This document shows, piece after piece, positions 32,911-42,748 of a stretch of 64,000 bases of DNA. Below the pieces are notes generated by a model. The model was not told the origin of the DNA, did no database searches, and worked only from the letters and a program-made list of their open reading frames with translations. The first letter of the stretch is position 1. Each line of letters opens with the position of its first letter. The position numbers and the translations under genes were made by a program. The DNA comes from an uncultured Candidatus Saccharibacteria bacterium (GTDB lineage Bacteria > Patescibacteriota > Saccharimonadia > Saccharimonadales > Saccharimonadaceae). The DNA is taken from positions 124,001 to 188,000 of the forward strand of contig CAPHDI010000001.1 in NCBI GenBank assembly GCA_948623715.1, given 5' to 3'.

Positions 32911-34899
32911 ATGTTAGGGATTATTCTGTGGGTTTTTGCAGCCCTCGCGAGCGCTATCGGCGCCGTGGTCTTCATTCCGCTGATCGCTGATGCGATCAAG
33001 AAACGTGCTCTCTATCGTCAGATCGGAGTCCGTGTCGTGGCCTGCGTCATGCTGGCGGCTATGTCCGTTGGCTCGGTCGTCCAGTCTGTTGGCTCAGTTG
33101 GCCAGCTCGTCAATCACGGCAACAACGGCCCCGTGGCCGACGGTGTCGTCAGCGACGATCCGAATGCTGATCCGACTGATGAGCTGGACATTCTCGCCGG
33201 CGGCGAGGAAGAGCCAATCGGAACTGTGACTTTGACCCAGCGTCAGATCGACGCATTCATCGCCGAAGGCGGGTACAGCCTGGCCTGGGATGACTCCGAG
33301 ACCTACTCGAAGATGGAGACGCGTATTCTCGCCATCCGCGCCGTCACCAAAGACGGCAAGGCGTACAATGACGCCGTTTCCATCCCGATCGACGAGGCGA
33401 CCCTCGCTCTCGTCGAGGAGCTGGAGAAGACTACGGATCAGGCAAAGCGTGATCAACTGAACGATGATATCATGCATAGTCTGTTTCAGCATATCATCAG
33501 CTCTCCTGCCTACGCGAAGATGTGGGCCGATATCATTCAGCGGTGCGAACTGCTGATTGCCAACAACGGCTGGGTCACCCTTGAGTTTAGCGTCTACGAC
33601 GAGATCATTGACGGGTCCTACAAGACCCTGGATATGTTCACGTCGAAGACCAGCGAGACTTACCTGTCCCGGCAGAAGCTGGAACTGGCTTACGTGCCGA
33701 TTCCCAGCGACCCCAAGGCTATCGGCCTTGACTATCTGCTGGTCCCGTCGACCACGTCGCCCACCGGCTACGATGTCTGTCAACCCTGCGTGAATGTTGC
33801 GGTGAAGCTCTGCTGCATCCTCGATCATCTTGAGGTGCAGGGCTTTACGAACCGGGTTTCCGAAGTGAACTATATGAACACTTCGGCTGTTGACGCCCTG
33901 ACTATGATGGCTCCGGCCACCTATCAGGAGTCCAGGAAGAGCATCCTCTTCTCCCTGCCCGGTAAAAATGGCAAGTCCGTATTGGATTTGGGATGGAATG
34001 TCGAGGATCAGCGCGCCATTAAGTACGGCGAGAATAAGACTGAGGTCGTGACTACGCCTCCCCCCGTGGAGACGCAGACTCCGCCCCCCAGTCAGACCCC
34101 GCCGCCCAGCCAGACTCCTCCTCCGAGCACTACTCCGACGAAATACAACGCCCTGATCGAGTATGTCAACGAGGCTGGCCAGCCGGTCGCCGCGTCGCAT
34201 ACGAAGACGGGCCTGGCCGACGGTACGACCTATGACGTGGCGTCCCCCTATGTCGAGGGTTACACTCCCGACCATGATATGGTTAAGGTAATCATTTCCG
34301 GGAAGGATTTCCACTTCCGGGTGATCTACCGGCCTATTACCTGTACGGTGTTGGTGCATCATTATTATATCAACACCACGACGCGAGTGTTCGATGATTA
34401 TACGACTACCGTCAAATATGGCAGTCGCTTCACCTACACTCCGCCGACGAAGGCGGGCTACGTCCACACCCCGGTCTATATTTCCGAAGTCATCACCGCC
34501 TCCTATAAGGAGTATATTGTATACTATGGCCAGGATGGCAAGGGCATGAAGGACCCCGCCGACGATCCGGTGAATAATTCGAATGCTCCGGAAGGCGGCT
34601 ATCCGAATCTGCCGGGTGACGGCGATGGTACTTTCCAGCCGTCCAACCCGCCGCTGCATGATTACGGGACTACCCCGTCGAATCCCCCGTCGGATCCGCC
34701 TGTCTCTCAGGCTCCGATCACGGATGACAACGGTGGCCACACCGAAGGTGGCGACGTCCCGCCGACTGACCCGATTCCGACCGTGACTGATTCTCAGGTC
34801 GTGCCCAGCGCGACTCCGGAGAATCCGGCTCCGACGCCGGTCAATCCGAGCGATTTGCCGCCGGTTAACGTCACTCTGCCGGACGACTTCGAGCCTTGA
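32911..34899 (+). CDS. Membrane-anchored surface protein with MucBP-like domains
   Basis: A 662-residue protein. Two hydrophobic segments near the N-terminus (about 2-25 and 40-65) anchor it. Residues 80-370 form an unrecognised globular region with several cysteines. A Pro/Thr linker (377-408) leads to a MucBP-like repeat (ALIEYVNEAGQPVAASHTKTG, about 410-475) and a second related beta repeat (CTVLVHHYYINTTTRVFDDY, 478-545), as in mucin-binding surface proteins. The C-terminus is a Pro/Asp/Thr-rich spacer of about 110 residues without sortase motif. It is the largest SD-led single-gene unit here. Adhesion is suggested by the MucBP pattern. Confidence 0.78.
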   Translation: MLGIILWVFAALASAIGAVVFIPLIADAIKKRALYRQIGVRVVACVMLAAMSVGSVVQSVGSVGQLVNHGNNGPVADGVVSDDPNADPTDELDILAGGEEEPIGTVTLTQRQIDAFIAEGGYSLAWDDSETYSKMETRILAIRAVTKDGKAYNDAVSIPIDEATLALVEELEKTTDQAKRDQLNDDIMHSLFQHIISSPAYAKMWADIIQRCELLIANNGWVTLEFSVYDEIIDGSYKTLDMFTSKTSETYLSRQKLELAYVPIPSDPKAIGLDYLLVPSTTSPTGYDVCQPCVNVAVKLCCILDHLEVQGFTNRVSEVNYMNTSAVDALTMMAPATYQESRKSILFSLPGKNGKSVLDLGWNVEDQRAIKYGENKTEVVTTPPPVETQTPPPSQTPPPSQTPPPSTTPTKYNALIEYVNEAGQPVAASHTKTGLADGTTYDVASPYVEGYTPDHDMVKVIISGKDFHFRVIYRPITCTVLVHHYYINTTTRVFDDYTTTVKYGSRFTYTPPTKAGYVHTPVYISEVITASYKEYIVYYGQDGKGMKDPADDPVNNSNAPEGGYPNLPGDGDGTFQPSNPPLHDYGTTPSNPPSDPPVSQAPITDDNGGHTEGGDVPPTDPIPTVTDSQVVPSATPENPAPTPVNPSDLPPVNVTLPDDFEP

Positions 34900-35004
34900 G
34901 CTCGAAGTCCTACCGGCCCCGACTGACTCCCTAGCCCCAGTGGCTAGCTGCGATATATATAATACGCACCTTAGCGTATTTCCTTTGTTCGAAGGGAGTA
35001 CCAC

Positions 35005-35029
35005 CCCCGGGGCGCTCTTTGCCCCGGGG
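35005..35029 (+). terminator. Strong GC hairpin after the MucBP-like gene
   Basis: CCCCGGGGC / GCCCCGGGG stem; the following T-content is weak, so termination is probable but not certain. Confidence 0.6.
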
Positions 35030-35157
35030 AGTCCCTTGATTTATTGTGTTTGAGATGATTCGGTTGTCGGATTCAATGGAGTTTAACAATTTGGACCAGG
35101 AAACTAAAATAACTAAAAGCATTATTAACTATTATAATCTTTCGAAAGGAGATTATT

Positions 35158-36462
35158 ATGAATAAAGCAGTTAAGAGTACGCTTGCTCTCGCCGCTAGTG
35201 CTGCGGCTATGGCTAGCGTAGTTGCTACTCCGTCGCTGGTTTCAGCGTGGGGTGACAACGGCGGTGGTCGTCCAAGCTATACTATTGACGAGATCAACTC
35301 CCTCAGCGCTAACGGTCAATGGGGTAACAAGATTGTCTTTAACTCCATTAGCGACAGCGTCATGGGCAACGAAAAGAACTTCGTTGGTGCTCGTGAATAC
35401 AACGGCAAGAACGTAACCAACGCTCCGACCGTATGGAATGGTAATGATATCACCGTCAAGAACGGTCAAGAGTATATCATCCGTCTCTACGTTCATAACA
35501 ACAACCCGAATGGTATGGCTGGTGTTTCTCATAACACTCGTGTAGCATTCGACATCCCAGAAGAGAGTTCGACGCAGATTCAGGTCAATGGCTTCATTTT
35601 CTCTGACAACGCTACTCCGTCTCAGTACTGGGACTATGTCAACTTTAACAGTGACCAAGCTTTCCATCTTGAGTACGTTTACGGCTCAGCTTTGCTTGAA
35701 AACAACGCTATCGGGGCTTACACCTACGATGAAAACGGCGTCGTGATCAGCGGTGGTCAGAAGCTCGGTGACGAAATCGTGACTAAGGCTGCCTCCGAAC
35801 ACGGTGTGCAGATCGGTTACGACAAGCTTGATGGCGAGGTGCCAGGCTGTTATCAATACGCTAACTACATCACCATCCGCGTCAAGGCTGTCTTCGATAC
35901 AGATTACACTATCGAAAAGAAAGTCCGCCTCGTCGGTACGAAGGAATGGGGCACTAGCGTCGACGCCAAGGTCGGCGATAAGGTCGAATTCCAGATTCAG
36001 TACAAGAATACTGACAAATCTGGCGCGACCCACAACAATGTCATGATCAAAGACATTTTGCCAAAGAATCTAAAGTATGTCGAAGGTACTACTAAGCTTT
36101 ACAATGGGCACTTCCCAGATGGCGCTACGTACACCACCGATACGCTTTTCACTACTGGCGTTAACATCGGTCACTACAACTTGAACGCGAATGCTTTCAT
36201 CCGCTTCCAGGCTGAAGTCGTCGATGAGACCCTCCAATGTGGTTCTAATACATTGGTCAACTGGGCACAAGCTGGTGTCGGCCAGAAGGCTATTCAAGAT
36301 TACGCTACTGTCGTCTTGAACAAGACTGAAGGCTGCGAGAAGCCAACTACTCCAGAGCTCCCGAAGACTGGTCCAGAAGCTGTTGCTGGTGGCGCTATCG
36401 CCGCTGGTTCTATCGTAACTGCTGCTGGCTACTTCATTGCTAGCCGCCGCAGCATGCGCTAG
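35158..36462 (+). CDS. LPKTG-anchored surface protein with DUF11-like domain
   Basis: A 434-residue secreted protein with a signal peptide (cleavage near SLVSA-W), a large N-terminal region, a DUF11-like beta-sandwich (about 265-385: VGDKVEFQIQYKNT, VMIKDILPKNLKYVEG) and a sortase signal: LPKTG near residue 402, a hydrophobic segment and a SRRSMR tail. Sortases attach such proteins to cell wall or pilus. TATAAT at about 35133 and GAAAGGAG precede the ATG; a strong terminator follows. The codon use is strongly biased to a small set (AAC, GGT, GAC, CGT), which suggests high expression. A major surface or S-layer-like protein is plausible. Confidence 0.85.
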   Translation: MNKAVKSTLALAASAAAMASVVATPSLVSAWGDNGGGRPSYTIDEINSLSANGQWGNKIVFNSISDSVMGNEKNFVGAREYNGKNVTNAPTVWNGNDITVKNGQEYIIRLYVHNNNPNGMAGVSHNTRVAFDIPEESSTQIQVNGFIFSDNATPSQYWDYVNFNSDQAFHLEYVYGSALLENNAIGAYTYDENGVVISGGQKLGDEIVTKAASEHGVQIGYDKLDGEVPGCYQYANYITIRVKAVFDTDYTIEKKVRLVGTKEWGTSVDAKVGDKVEFQIQYKNTDKSGATHNNVMIKDILPKNLKYVEGTTKLYNGHFPDGATYTTDTLFTTGVNIGHYNLNANAFIRFQAEVVDETLQCGSNTLVNWAQAGVGQKAIQDYATVVLNKTEGCEKPTTPELPKTGPEAVAGGAIAAGSIVTAAGYFIASRRSMR

Positions 36463-36542
36463 TAAGAGACGTGTGAGATCTAGCCTAGCCCACCCTGGCT
36501 CTAGATTTCCGATCTCTACAAGTTGATCGCTCCATGTTGAGT

Positions 36543-36574
36543 AAGAAACCCCTCTAGGAATAGAGGGGTTTCTT
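36543..36574 (+). terminator. Terminator of the LPKTG protein gene
   Basis: AAGAAACCCCTCTA / TAGAGGGGTTTCTT, 14-bp perfect stem. Confidence 0.9.
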
Positions 36575-36626
36575 GGTGTATAGAGCAATTTGTAGATTGT
36601 GGTTTATCTATGATTTTATTCTTCGC

Positions 36627-36655
36627 AAAAAATAAGCGCACTTTGTCAGTGCGCT
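36627..36655 (-). terminator. Terminator of the small zinc-ribbon gene (minus strand)
   Basis: Minus strand AGCGCAC / GTGCGCT stem followed by TTATTTTTT. It implies a 3' UTR of about 170 nt for the gene ending at 36829. Confidence 0.85.
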
Positions 36656-36828
36656 GTGGTTTTGAGTAGACGGAAGAACTTATTTCCGTACATACTCGAA
36701 TCGCAGAAAAATCGTGAGTTTACGGGCGGTTACTTCCATAGTAACTTAAGTCGTCGGCCTTAGGGAATAAAGCGGGGAATTGGCGGTAAGCTCAGAATGC
36801 GGGTGTTAGCACCGGAAATCCTACGTGG
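36656..36828 (-). other. 3' UTR region of the small zinc-ribbon gene
   Basis: No gene seen. Contains a TTACTATGGAAGTAA hairpin-like element; otherwise nothing recognised. Confidence 0.4.
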
Positions 36829-37146
36829 CTAGTAGGGAAGCTCGTTTTCGATCTCTTCAGAGCTACGAATCTGAGTCACCGTCGGATGACTCTGAGTTTC
36901 CCAGATGGCGTGCAAGTGGTCGAAGCGTTCCTTCACTGCTGCCTTTACCTCCTCTTCGGAAGCTCCTCCCGCACGCATTTCACGCGCCTTCTTATACATC
37001 GCCTCCCAATTACTGAAATCAACGCCAGTCGGGATTTTTCCCTCTCTAACCAAACGCATATGGAGCTGGGAACACGAACGACACCACCCCATGTCATTCA
37101 CATACGACGCGCCACAAATCGGGCAACGTTGATCACCGAGTGCCAT
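36829..37146 (-). CDS. Small zinc-ribbon protein
   Basis: A 105-residue protein. Residues 7-27 carry CPICGASY and CRSC, a four-cysteine zinc ribbon. The rest is helical and charged, ending in ENELPY. No further domain recognised. ATG 37146 is preferred because AAAGGTGGAAAG precedes it. Promoter TTGCGA, 17 bp, TAAAAT upstream at about 37247-37275 gives a leader of about 95 nt, placing it in the SD-led class. DNA, RNA or protein binding through the ribbon is possible. Confidence 0.72.
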   Translation of the reverse strand: MALGDQRCPICGASYVNDMGWCRSCSQLHMRLVREGKIPTGVDFSNWEAMYKKAREMRAGGASEEEVKAAVKERFDHLHAIWETQSHPTVTQIRSSEEIENELPY

Positions 37147-37315
37147 AATTCTTTCCACCTTTCTATAAATATAAGGGGCAAGCAGATTCGCTTCACCCCA
37201 AATTCTGCCGCACCAAGGCGACGAACAGAAGAGCGTCTACTGGCTGTATTTTATCACACCGCATGCAGAATCGCAAGCACGAGCGAAACAGTGCAAGCTC
37301 CGAATCTCTGGTGTG

Positions 37316-40300
37316 CTAGCTGCCCGCTCCGCCACGAATCTTCTCTTCTATGTCCATCGCCTGGAGCCGCTCCGCTTCCTTTATTTCTCCTGGCGTCATC
37401 TTTACAAATTTCGGTATTTGCTGGCCACTACTATTGACTTCATATACTCGCTTAACCCAGTCGCCTTCCTTGAAATGCGAGAAAGTCTGTTTGTATCTGC
37501 CGTTCAGGTCATCAATAGAAACCTGTCGCCAACCGTCGCTCTTGCGCTTATCGGCAAGGGTCAAGCGCGGCGGAGTATGATCGATTTTCATACCCATGAG
37601 TGTACCGTATGAATCCTTGAAGTTGGCCATCGCTGCCGGTTGCGGACCCATATGAGTTGCCATTTTTGCCTGTATGTCGGATACGACGTCAACTCCATTC
37701 GCAGCTAAAATCTTGTGCATCTTCGTAGCGGTTTCCGGAGCAATCTTCACCTGATCCGGATGAGCAACTGCTTGCACCATCGTCTGCTCCATTGTTTTGA
37801 GCAGTTCCTGCTGTTCTCCCCCGGTGATATAGCCATTCTTCATGCCATCAGCAATACGATCAATTTCCTCCCCACTAGCACTAGCCATAGCATTGACCTG
37901 GCTCTCAGTTACGTCGGCAAAATCAGTATGAGGAAGCATGTTTCCGCCTGCGTCATGTGCCATATATTCTGAGTTTGCAATCTGCTGGAACAGCTGCATA
38001 TCTTTCGGCTTAATTTGGTCACGGGTCTGCTTGCTGGTAATCGCTTTCTGGAAAGCGCTACGCAATCTAGCTGCATCTGGTCCAGCTATTGCTCCAGAAT
38101 TAAGCAGCCGCAGTGCTCGCTTCGCCTCACGCTCATCTAGGCCTGGCACGCGAGCCGCGCTGATACTGCCAGCCTGTCTAATAAAGTCATCATCATTCTC
38201 ATAAAACGTGACCGTAGATCCGTCTATTGTCTCGGTGCTAGTATGTATGTTGGCCTGATTCACGGCAAAGTCGCCATCCTTAACATCAGCAAAGTTCTTG
38301 ATGGCGTTTGATAAGCTCGGCGCAACGGTCTTTAGCATATTACCATCCGCATCGCTAGTCATACCAGCCATCCAGCGCAGAGCACGATTCGCAGTACGTC
38401 GTTTGTCTATGCTTAAGCCAGCGTCACTTGCGTCGTAGGCGAACCGGTTGATGGTAGACTCAAAGTATTTACGTCCATCGTCGGTCTTCATGAGTTCTTG
38501 CTTGGCTGCCAAGAACCGTGCTCGTGCCGCCTGGTTACTGCTGTCGGCTTGAAGATCTGACATGGCTTGCTCAAGCATCGGAACTATCGTCCCGCGAGTA
38601 TCATTAATTGTTCCGTCACTAGCCATTGTCGTCGAGATTGCTTTCGCCTCGCGCATAACGTTCATATTCTTTGCGTCCTCGACACGACCTCGGTAACGAG
38701 GATCACTATGTCCATAAAAACCATCTGCAATTGCCGCCTCCGACATCGCCTCTTCCTGAAGCATACGCTGGCTGCTCATAGCTGCTCGGCCCAGTCGTCG
38801 CGTATCCCGCGAGTTCGTCCGCATCAAACGGGCATACTCTGCCGCCGCGTTAGTACCAAGAAACCGTCGCGCCCCGTTTACGGTGTGGTCTGCCGCTGTG
38901 CCTCCGGCCGCCTCGATTTGACGATTCAGCTCACTTAATCTATTAACCCTCCGTCCTGCCCGGCTGTTCATCACTCGAGTATTCCACCTCTCATCCCCTC
39001 GTCGCTTCGCTTCCATTGAAAAATCCTGGAATCGTCTGCTCGATCCTAAAGCATGTTTGCCGCGCATTTGCATACCGCGTCCAAAGTTTTGTAGCTTCAT
39101 GCCTAACATCCCTAGGCCATTCAGGGAATTACGTAGAATCGAAGGGATGAAGAAGAATGGTACGATATTTAGTAACATCGCTACGATAATATACATAAAT
39201 CTATCAAGCGCGGGTACTGAACTTAGATTCGAGGTCATCAGATTCGCTGCGAAAGTCCCTCCCCCCATTAGTAATCCGCAAATCGGATAGACAAGGAGTA
39301 GCGCTGTAAAGAGTTTTCGCCATTTGTCGAAAAACGACTTCGTATTCGGCAGAGCATAGCATACAATTGCAATTGGCGCCACTACTACTGCGAGTAATAC
39401 TCCAGCTTGCCGTAGAGCCAAAGTAATAAAGAAGAATAATACCCCTATTATCGCACCGACTATCGTCAATGCTAACGCCGGTAGCCAAACATGCCAGTTA
39501 GCAATCGCAAGGGCTCCAGCGGCTATTCCTATAGCTCCAGTGGTCAGGAAGCTTCCTCCTTCCACTAATACCTGTGTAAGGTTACTGACATGGCTCATGT
39601 TAAAACTTTCGTCTTCTCCTACGGTCACTAATCCCCTCAATAGACTATTTAGCTGCGATCCTACTATATTTGACAAGTCTACCGCCAACTGACAAATCAA
39701 GAAAGATAGGTTTACTAATACTGCTACCATGATAAGACGGGGTAAAGTTTTCTTAATATTATAGTTTGTCATCCCAATGCCAGTTACCTGCGCAAGAATG
39801 ACAACTATAAAAGCAATCACGAAAGCAATATTTGCTAAATCGCGAAAGACTTTCCATCCTTTATAAGTACCACTATCGCGATCCATGAATCCGCCTTTAA
39901 TCTCCAAGAACGAACCTTCTATCCAGTCATAAATCATCCCCACGGCATTCCCGGCCACATTCAGTACTGAACAAAATACCCAGCTCACAACCCCAGTTAC
40001 TTCCGTACAAATCGGCACCCCCGCCTCTCCGGATGGGTCTAAGACTGAAGGCTCGTTTGGATCTGTCGGATTTAGCGCGCCCGAGTCGACTTTCGTCATG
40101 TCAAGGTTTTTTAGTTGTGACATTACATCCGCAAACGACCCGATCTTTAGAGTTCGACTCGTATCTTTGATAGCAAACTTTTCCGAGACCTGTGTAACTG
40201 CACCGCTAGCCACCTCGCACCAGTTTATCCCGTCACTCGTTACGGCATATGTATAATCGTTCTTATTGGTTGAGCATTTCAAATTATTCGGCGTTAGAGT

Positions 40301-41425
40301 TCCAGAGTATTTGTCATTCATATCGTTAAAGTAGGAAGTATAGAGCTTCGCTAAGTACGTATCATCAAACTCAAACTTTGCAAATCTTTGTGTACCGGTA
40401 AGAAATTCTAGGGTTCTCGCGCCACTGCTAGCAGTCAAATGATAGCTCGATGCTATAGTAGACCCATCGTCCTTGTCATGAAACTCGATGTACTGAACAG
40501 GATAGTCAAACGGCTCACCGGCCGCGGTATGATAGCCAACACAAGTGTTATCGGCATACATATCGGCATCATCGCTACTATCGCAAGAATTAAAATCATA
40601 TCCCCATGCTTTGTGTCCAATTTGATTTTTAAGATTCGTCCAAGTTGGTCCACAGGAATTATCTGAACCGCTGAAGATTGAACATATCTGAGCCCTAGAA
40701 GAATACATAGAAGTACATCCGCCACTAAATGGTTCGCAATAACCTATCGTAACGTATCCCATTGATGAATCAACCCCGAGCACCAGTTTACCGGCACCCG
40801 GATTATCCATTGTTCCATCCATGTATGTGTAGTTAATCCCTCCGTTACCCTCTTCAAACCGTAAATTACCTGATGAATCAACCGGGAAGCAGAGACCATT
40901 CGATGTATCCTCTACCCAACTACCATTACTCTTGTAGTTGTAGGTTGCATATATACACTTTCGCTCAGCTGTGCTGGCACCTTCGTCAACAGCATAGCCC
41001 CAATTTACCGGGTCATATCCTTGCCCATTATTATCTTGTAATCCGGTGTATGAACCTACGCTAGTGTTTCTTAAGGTGCCACCTTTAAATACATCCTTAC
41101 AGCTGATAGCTAGCTTATTCTCGCTGCCACCAGAAGAATACCATCCAGGAAGTGTAATTACTTTTGTAGTGTCGTCTACGGCCCAGTCCGGATAAAAATG
41201 ATTGTTGTACTCTTCGGAGTTAATGTTCTCCTTCAAGTAAGCCCGAGCCACACCACCAGAACCTCCGTAGCACGTCCAGAGCGCGGAATAAAGTGCATTT
41301 TGTATGAGCTCGTTATCCGTCGCCGAAGCTGTTTCTGATAAGCCCGAAAACGTCACCGCTATAGCCGCAAGTAATACGCCGGAACATAAAATAAGTTTAC
41401 TTACGATCTTGAGTTTCTTACGCAT
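37316..41425 (-). CDS. VirB6/TrbL-like type IV secretion membrane protein with long cytoplasmic tail
   Basis: A 1369-residue protein. ATG 41425 follows the neighbour in an 8-bp overlap (ATGCGTAA). A signal peptide (cleavage near TASA-T) precedes a secreted Cys-rich domain (about 35-430). A block of about seven to eight transmembrane segments (about 480-790; WVFCSVLNVAGNAVGMIYDW, FVIAFIVVILAQVTGIG, LALTIVGAIIGVLFFFITLA) has the spacing of VirB6/TrbL channel proteins. The last 570 residues are soluble, basic and helical. VirB6 proteins form the inner-membrane channel of type IV secretion. In Saccharibacteria such proteins occur in reduced secretion loci. No other VirB gene is in the window. Confidence 0.75.
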   Translation of the reverse strand: MRKKLKIVSKLILCSGVLLAAIAVTFSGLSETASATDNELIQNALYSALWTCYGGSGGVARAYLKENINSEEYNNHFYPDWAVDDTTKVITLPGWYSSGGSENKLAISCKDVFKGGTLRNTSVGSYTGLQDNNGQGYDPVNWGYAVDEGASTAERKCIYATYNYKSNGSWVEDTSNGLCFPVDSSGNLRFEEGNGGINYTYMDGTMDNPGAGKLVLGVDSSMGYVTIGYCEPFSGGCTSMYSSRAQICSIFSGSDNSCGPTWTNLKNQIGHKAWGYDFNSCDSSDDADMYADNTCVGYHTAAGEPFDYPVQYIEFHDKDDGSTIASSYHLTASSGARTLEFLTGTQRFAKFEFDDTYLAKLYTSYFNDMNDKYSGTLTPNNLKCSTNKNDYTYAVTSDGINWCEVASGAVTQVSEKFAIKDTSRTLKIGSFADVMSQLKNLDMTKVDSGALNPTDPNEPSVLDPSGEAGVPICTEVTGVVSWVFCSVLNVAGNAVGMIYDWIEGSFLEIKGGFMDRDSGTYKGWKVFRDLANIAFVIAFIVVILAQVTGIGMTNYNIKKTLPRLIMVAVLVNLSFLICQLAVDLSNIVGSQLNSLLRGLVTVGEDESFNMSHVSNLTQVLVEGGSFLTTGAIGIAAGALAIANWHVWLPALALTIVGAIIGVLFFFITLALRQAGVLLAVVVAPIAIVCYALPNTKSFFDKWRKLFTALLLVYPICGLLMGGGTFAANLMTSNLSSVPALDRFMYIIVAMLLNIVPFFFIPSILRNSLNGLGMLGMKLQNFGRGMQMRGKHALGSSRRFQDFSMEAKRRGDERWNTRVMNSRAGRRVNRLSELNRQIEAAGGTAADHTVNGARRFLGTNAAAEYARLMRTNSRDTRRLGRAAMSSQRMLQEEAMSEAAIADGFYGHSDPRYRGRVEDAKNMNVMREAKAISTTMASDGTINDTRGTIVPMLEQAMSDLQADSSNQAARARFLAAKQELMKTDDGRKYFESTINRFAYDASDAGLSIDKRRTANRALRWMAGMTSDADGNMLKTVAPSLSNAIKNFADVKDGDFAVNQANIHTSTETIDGSTVTFYENDDDFIRQAGSISAARVPGLDEREAKRALRLLNSGAIAGPDAARLRSAFQKAITSKQTRDQIKPKDMQLFQQIANSEYMAHDAGGNMLPHTDFADVTESQVNAMASASGEEIDRIADGMKNGYITGGEQQELLKTMEQTMVQAVAHPDQVKIAPETATKMHKILAANGVDVVSDIQAKMATHMGPQPAAMANFKDSYGTLMGMKIDHTPPRLTLADKRKSDGWRQVSIDDLNGRYKQTFSHFKEGDWVKRVYEVNSSGQQIPKFVKMTPGEIKEAERLQAMDIEEKIRGGAGS

Positions 41426-42422
41426 TGTCGGTACCCCTAATTGAATTATTAAAATCATTCGTCATCTCGACTAGAATATTAGCTACATTCGGAAAGAGCT
41501 GTGAGATAGACTGCATCGACGCAGACTGGTTTTTTCGTACATTCATTAGTGTAGCGCTCTGTAGGCCCTCATCTTTTCCGCAAGAGTAAAGTATCATGTT
41601 ATTTTCTATGCAGTTAAAACTATCATAGATTTCTATAAGATTTAGTTGCTGTTTCAAAAAGTCGCGTACCGACACGCTCATGTTGATGGCGAGATTGGGT
41701 GCCTTTTTTATCTCTGGCGCAATATTTGAAATATATTTTTGCGCACCATCTTTGCCACCTTGTGTGTATGTTTCCAGTAACTCATCAGACAAGACATCCA
41801 ATGACGCTCCGTTAACAACGATTCCTAGCAAATTGTCATAAATTTCCGTTTCATCAGTCTTATTTATCATGTCGTAATACGTATTAAACTTTACCCTAAG
41901 CGTATTTACGTAGTTAGTTTTCTCTTCAACATCTAATAGGTCTTCATCGTATAGCGCAATCAAAAACCACTCACCGGTCGTATTTTCCGCACCCTCTGGC
42001 CCATTCACAAGATAATTTCGATAATCTTCAAAGGCCTCTTTTGCCGTCGTCGGTACCTTCGTTACCTCATCTCCGCCATCCCCTCCAATCTTCGACACTG
42101 CAAACGTCACTAATCCGATCGCTATTACGATCAAAACTGCAATCGCCATGATGATCGGCATCTTACTTTTCTTTTTCGCGCCACTATCAATCACGATATC
42201 AGCCGTCTCAGCTTCCGCCGGCGACTCCATTGCATTGTTTAGCTTCTGCGCTCGCTGCCCAGCGTCCGTATTTGCAAAAATCGACGCCACTCGCGACTTA
42301 TCATTTTCACTATTTGCGCCCAGAGTAATCTTTTCCGTATCGACAGTCAGTTCCGGCGTACTGAAAATCCCCTGCGCACCCGAATTATTTCCTGGATTTT
42401 TGTTTTGACCTTCATTATCCAT
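41418..42422 (-). CDS. Single-pass membrane protein, partner of the VirB6-like protein
   Basis: A 334-residue protein with a disordered cytoplasmic N-terminus (1-90), one transmembrane helix (MPIIMAIAVLIVIAIGLV, about 90-112) and an extracytoplasmic helical domain with a conserved-looking cysteine pair near the end. No family recognised. Its stop codon overlaps the start of the VirB6-like gene, so the two are translationally coupled and probably act together in secretion. TATAAT is six bases before the ATG at 42422. Confidence 0.7.
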   Translation of the reverse strand: MDNEGQNKNPGNNSGAQGIFSTPELTVDTEKITLGANSENDKSRVASIFANTDAGQRAQKLNNAMESPAEAETADIVIDSGAKKKSKMPIIMAIAVLIVIAIGLVTFAVSKIGGDGGDEVTKVPTTAKEAFEDYRNYLVNGPEGAENTTGEWFLIALYDEDLLDVEEKTNYVNTLRVKFNTYYDMINKTDETEIYDNLLGIVVNGASLDVLSDELLETYTQGGKDGAQKYISNIAPEIKKAPNLAINMSVSVRDFLKQQLNLIEIYDSFNCIENNMILYSCGKDEGLQSATLMNVRKNQSASMQSISQLFPNVANILVEMTNDFNNSIRGTDNA

Positions 42423-42514
42423 ATACTTATTATAACATAAGAATTATATAAAACATTAAAAACTCCCCATTTTCATCAAAAAGCCTCGGGATTCGCATCT
42501 CTAAACTACTCATG

Positions 42515-42661
42515 CTTGCGTTTTCCGGCATCTTGTAGTAAGATAAAAACATATTGCCACATCTGTTAGGTTCTAGCCGATGCTGGCATAATTTTTATCG
42601 GTCCTACCGACATTGCAAGTCGGTTTGTCGCCGACTTGTACCTTGACAACGAAAACGCAAC
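42515..42661. other. Highly structured intergenic region, unknown RNA or leader
   Basis: TTGCGTTTTC (from 42516) is complementary to GAAAACGCAA (42651-42660). Nested inside: GATAAAAA (from 42542) with TTTTTATC (about 42592-42599), GCCACATC with GATGCTGGC, a small CGGTCCTACCG hairpin, and the perfect CAAGTCGG-7-CCGACTTG stem near 42616-42639. It lies between the divergent genes at 42422 and 42749. No match to tmRNA, SRP RNA, RNase P or known riboswitches was recognised. Confidence 0.5.
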
Positions 42662-42748
42662 CACAAATTCTGAGTCCTAAAACCCCGCATAGCATTACCT
42701 AGAACCCATCAGCACCTACTCACACATCTAGAATTGGAGGAATGTAAA

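Noticed and set aside
33094..35004. 636-codon minus-strand frame opposite the MucBP-like gene
   Set aside because: Shadow frame with Arg/His-rich composition; the plus-strand gene has a signal segment, recognisable domain, promoter and SD.
42515..42661. tmRNA, SRP RNA, RNase P RNA or 6S RNA
   Set aside because: None of the conserved core sequences of tmRNA, SRP or RNase P is present, and the 6S-type central bubble is not evident.
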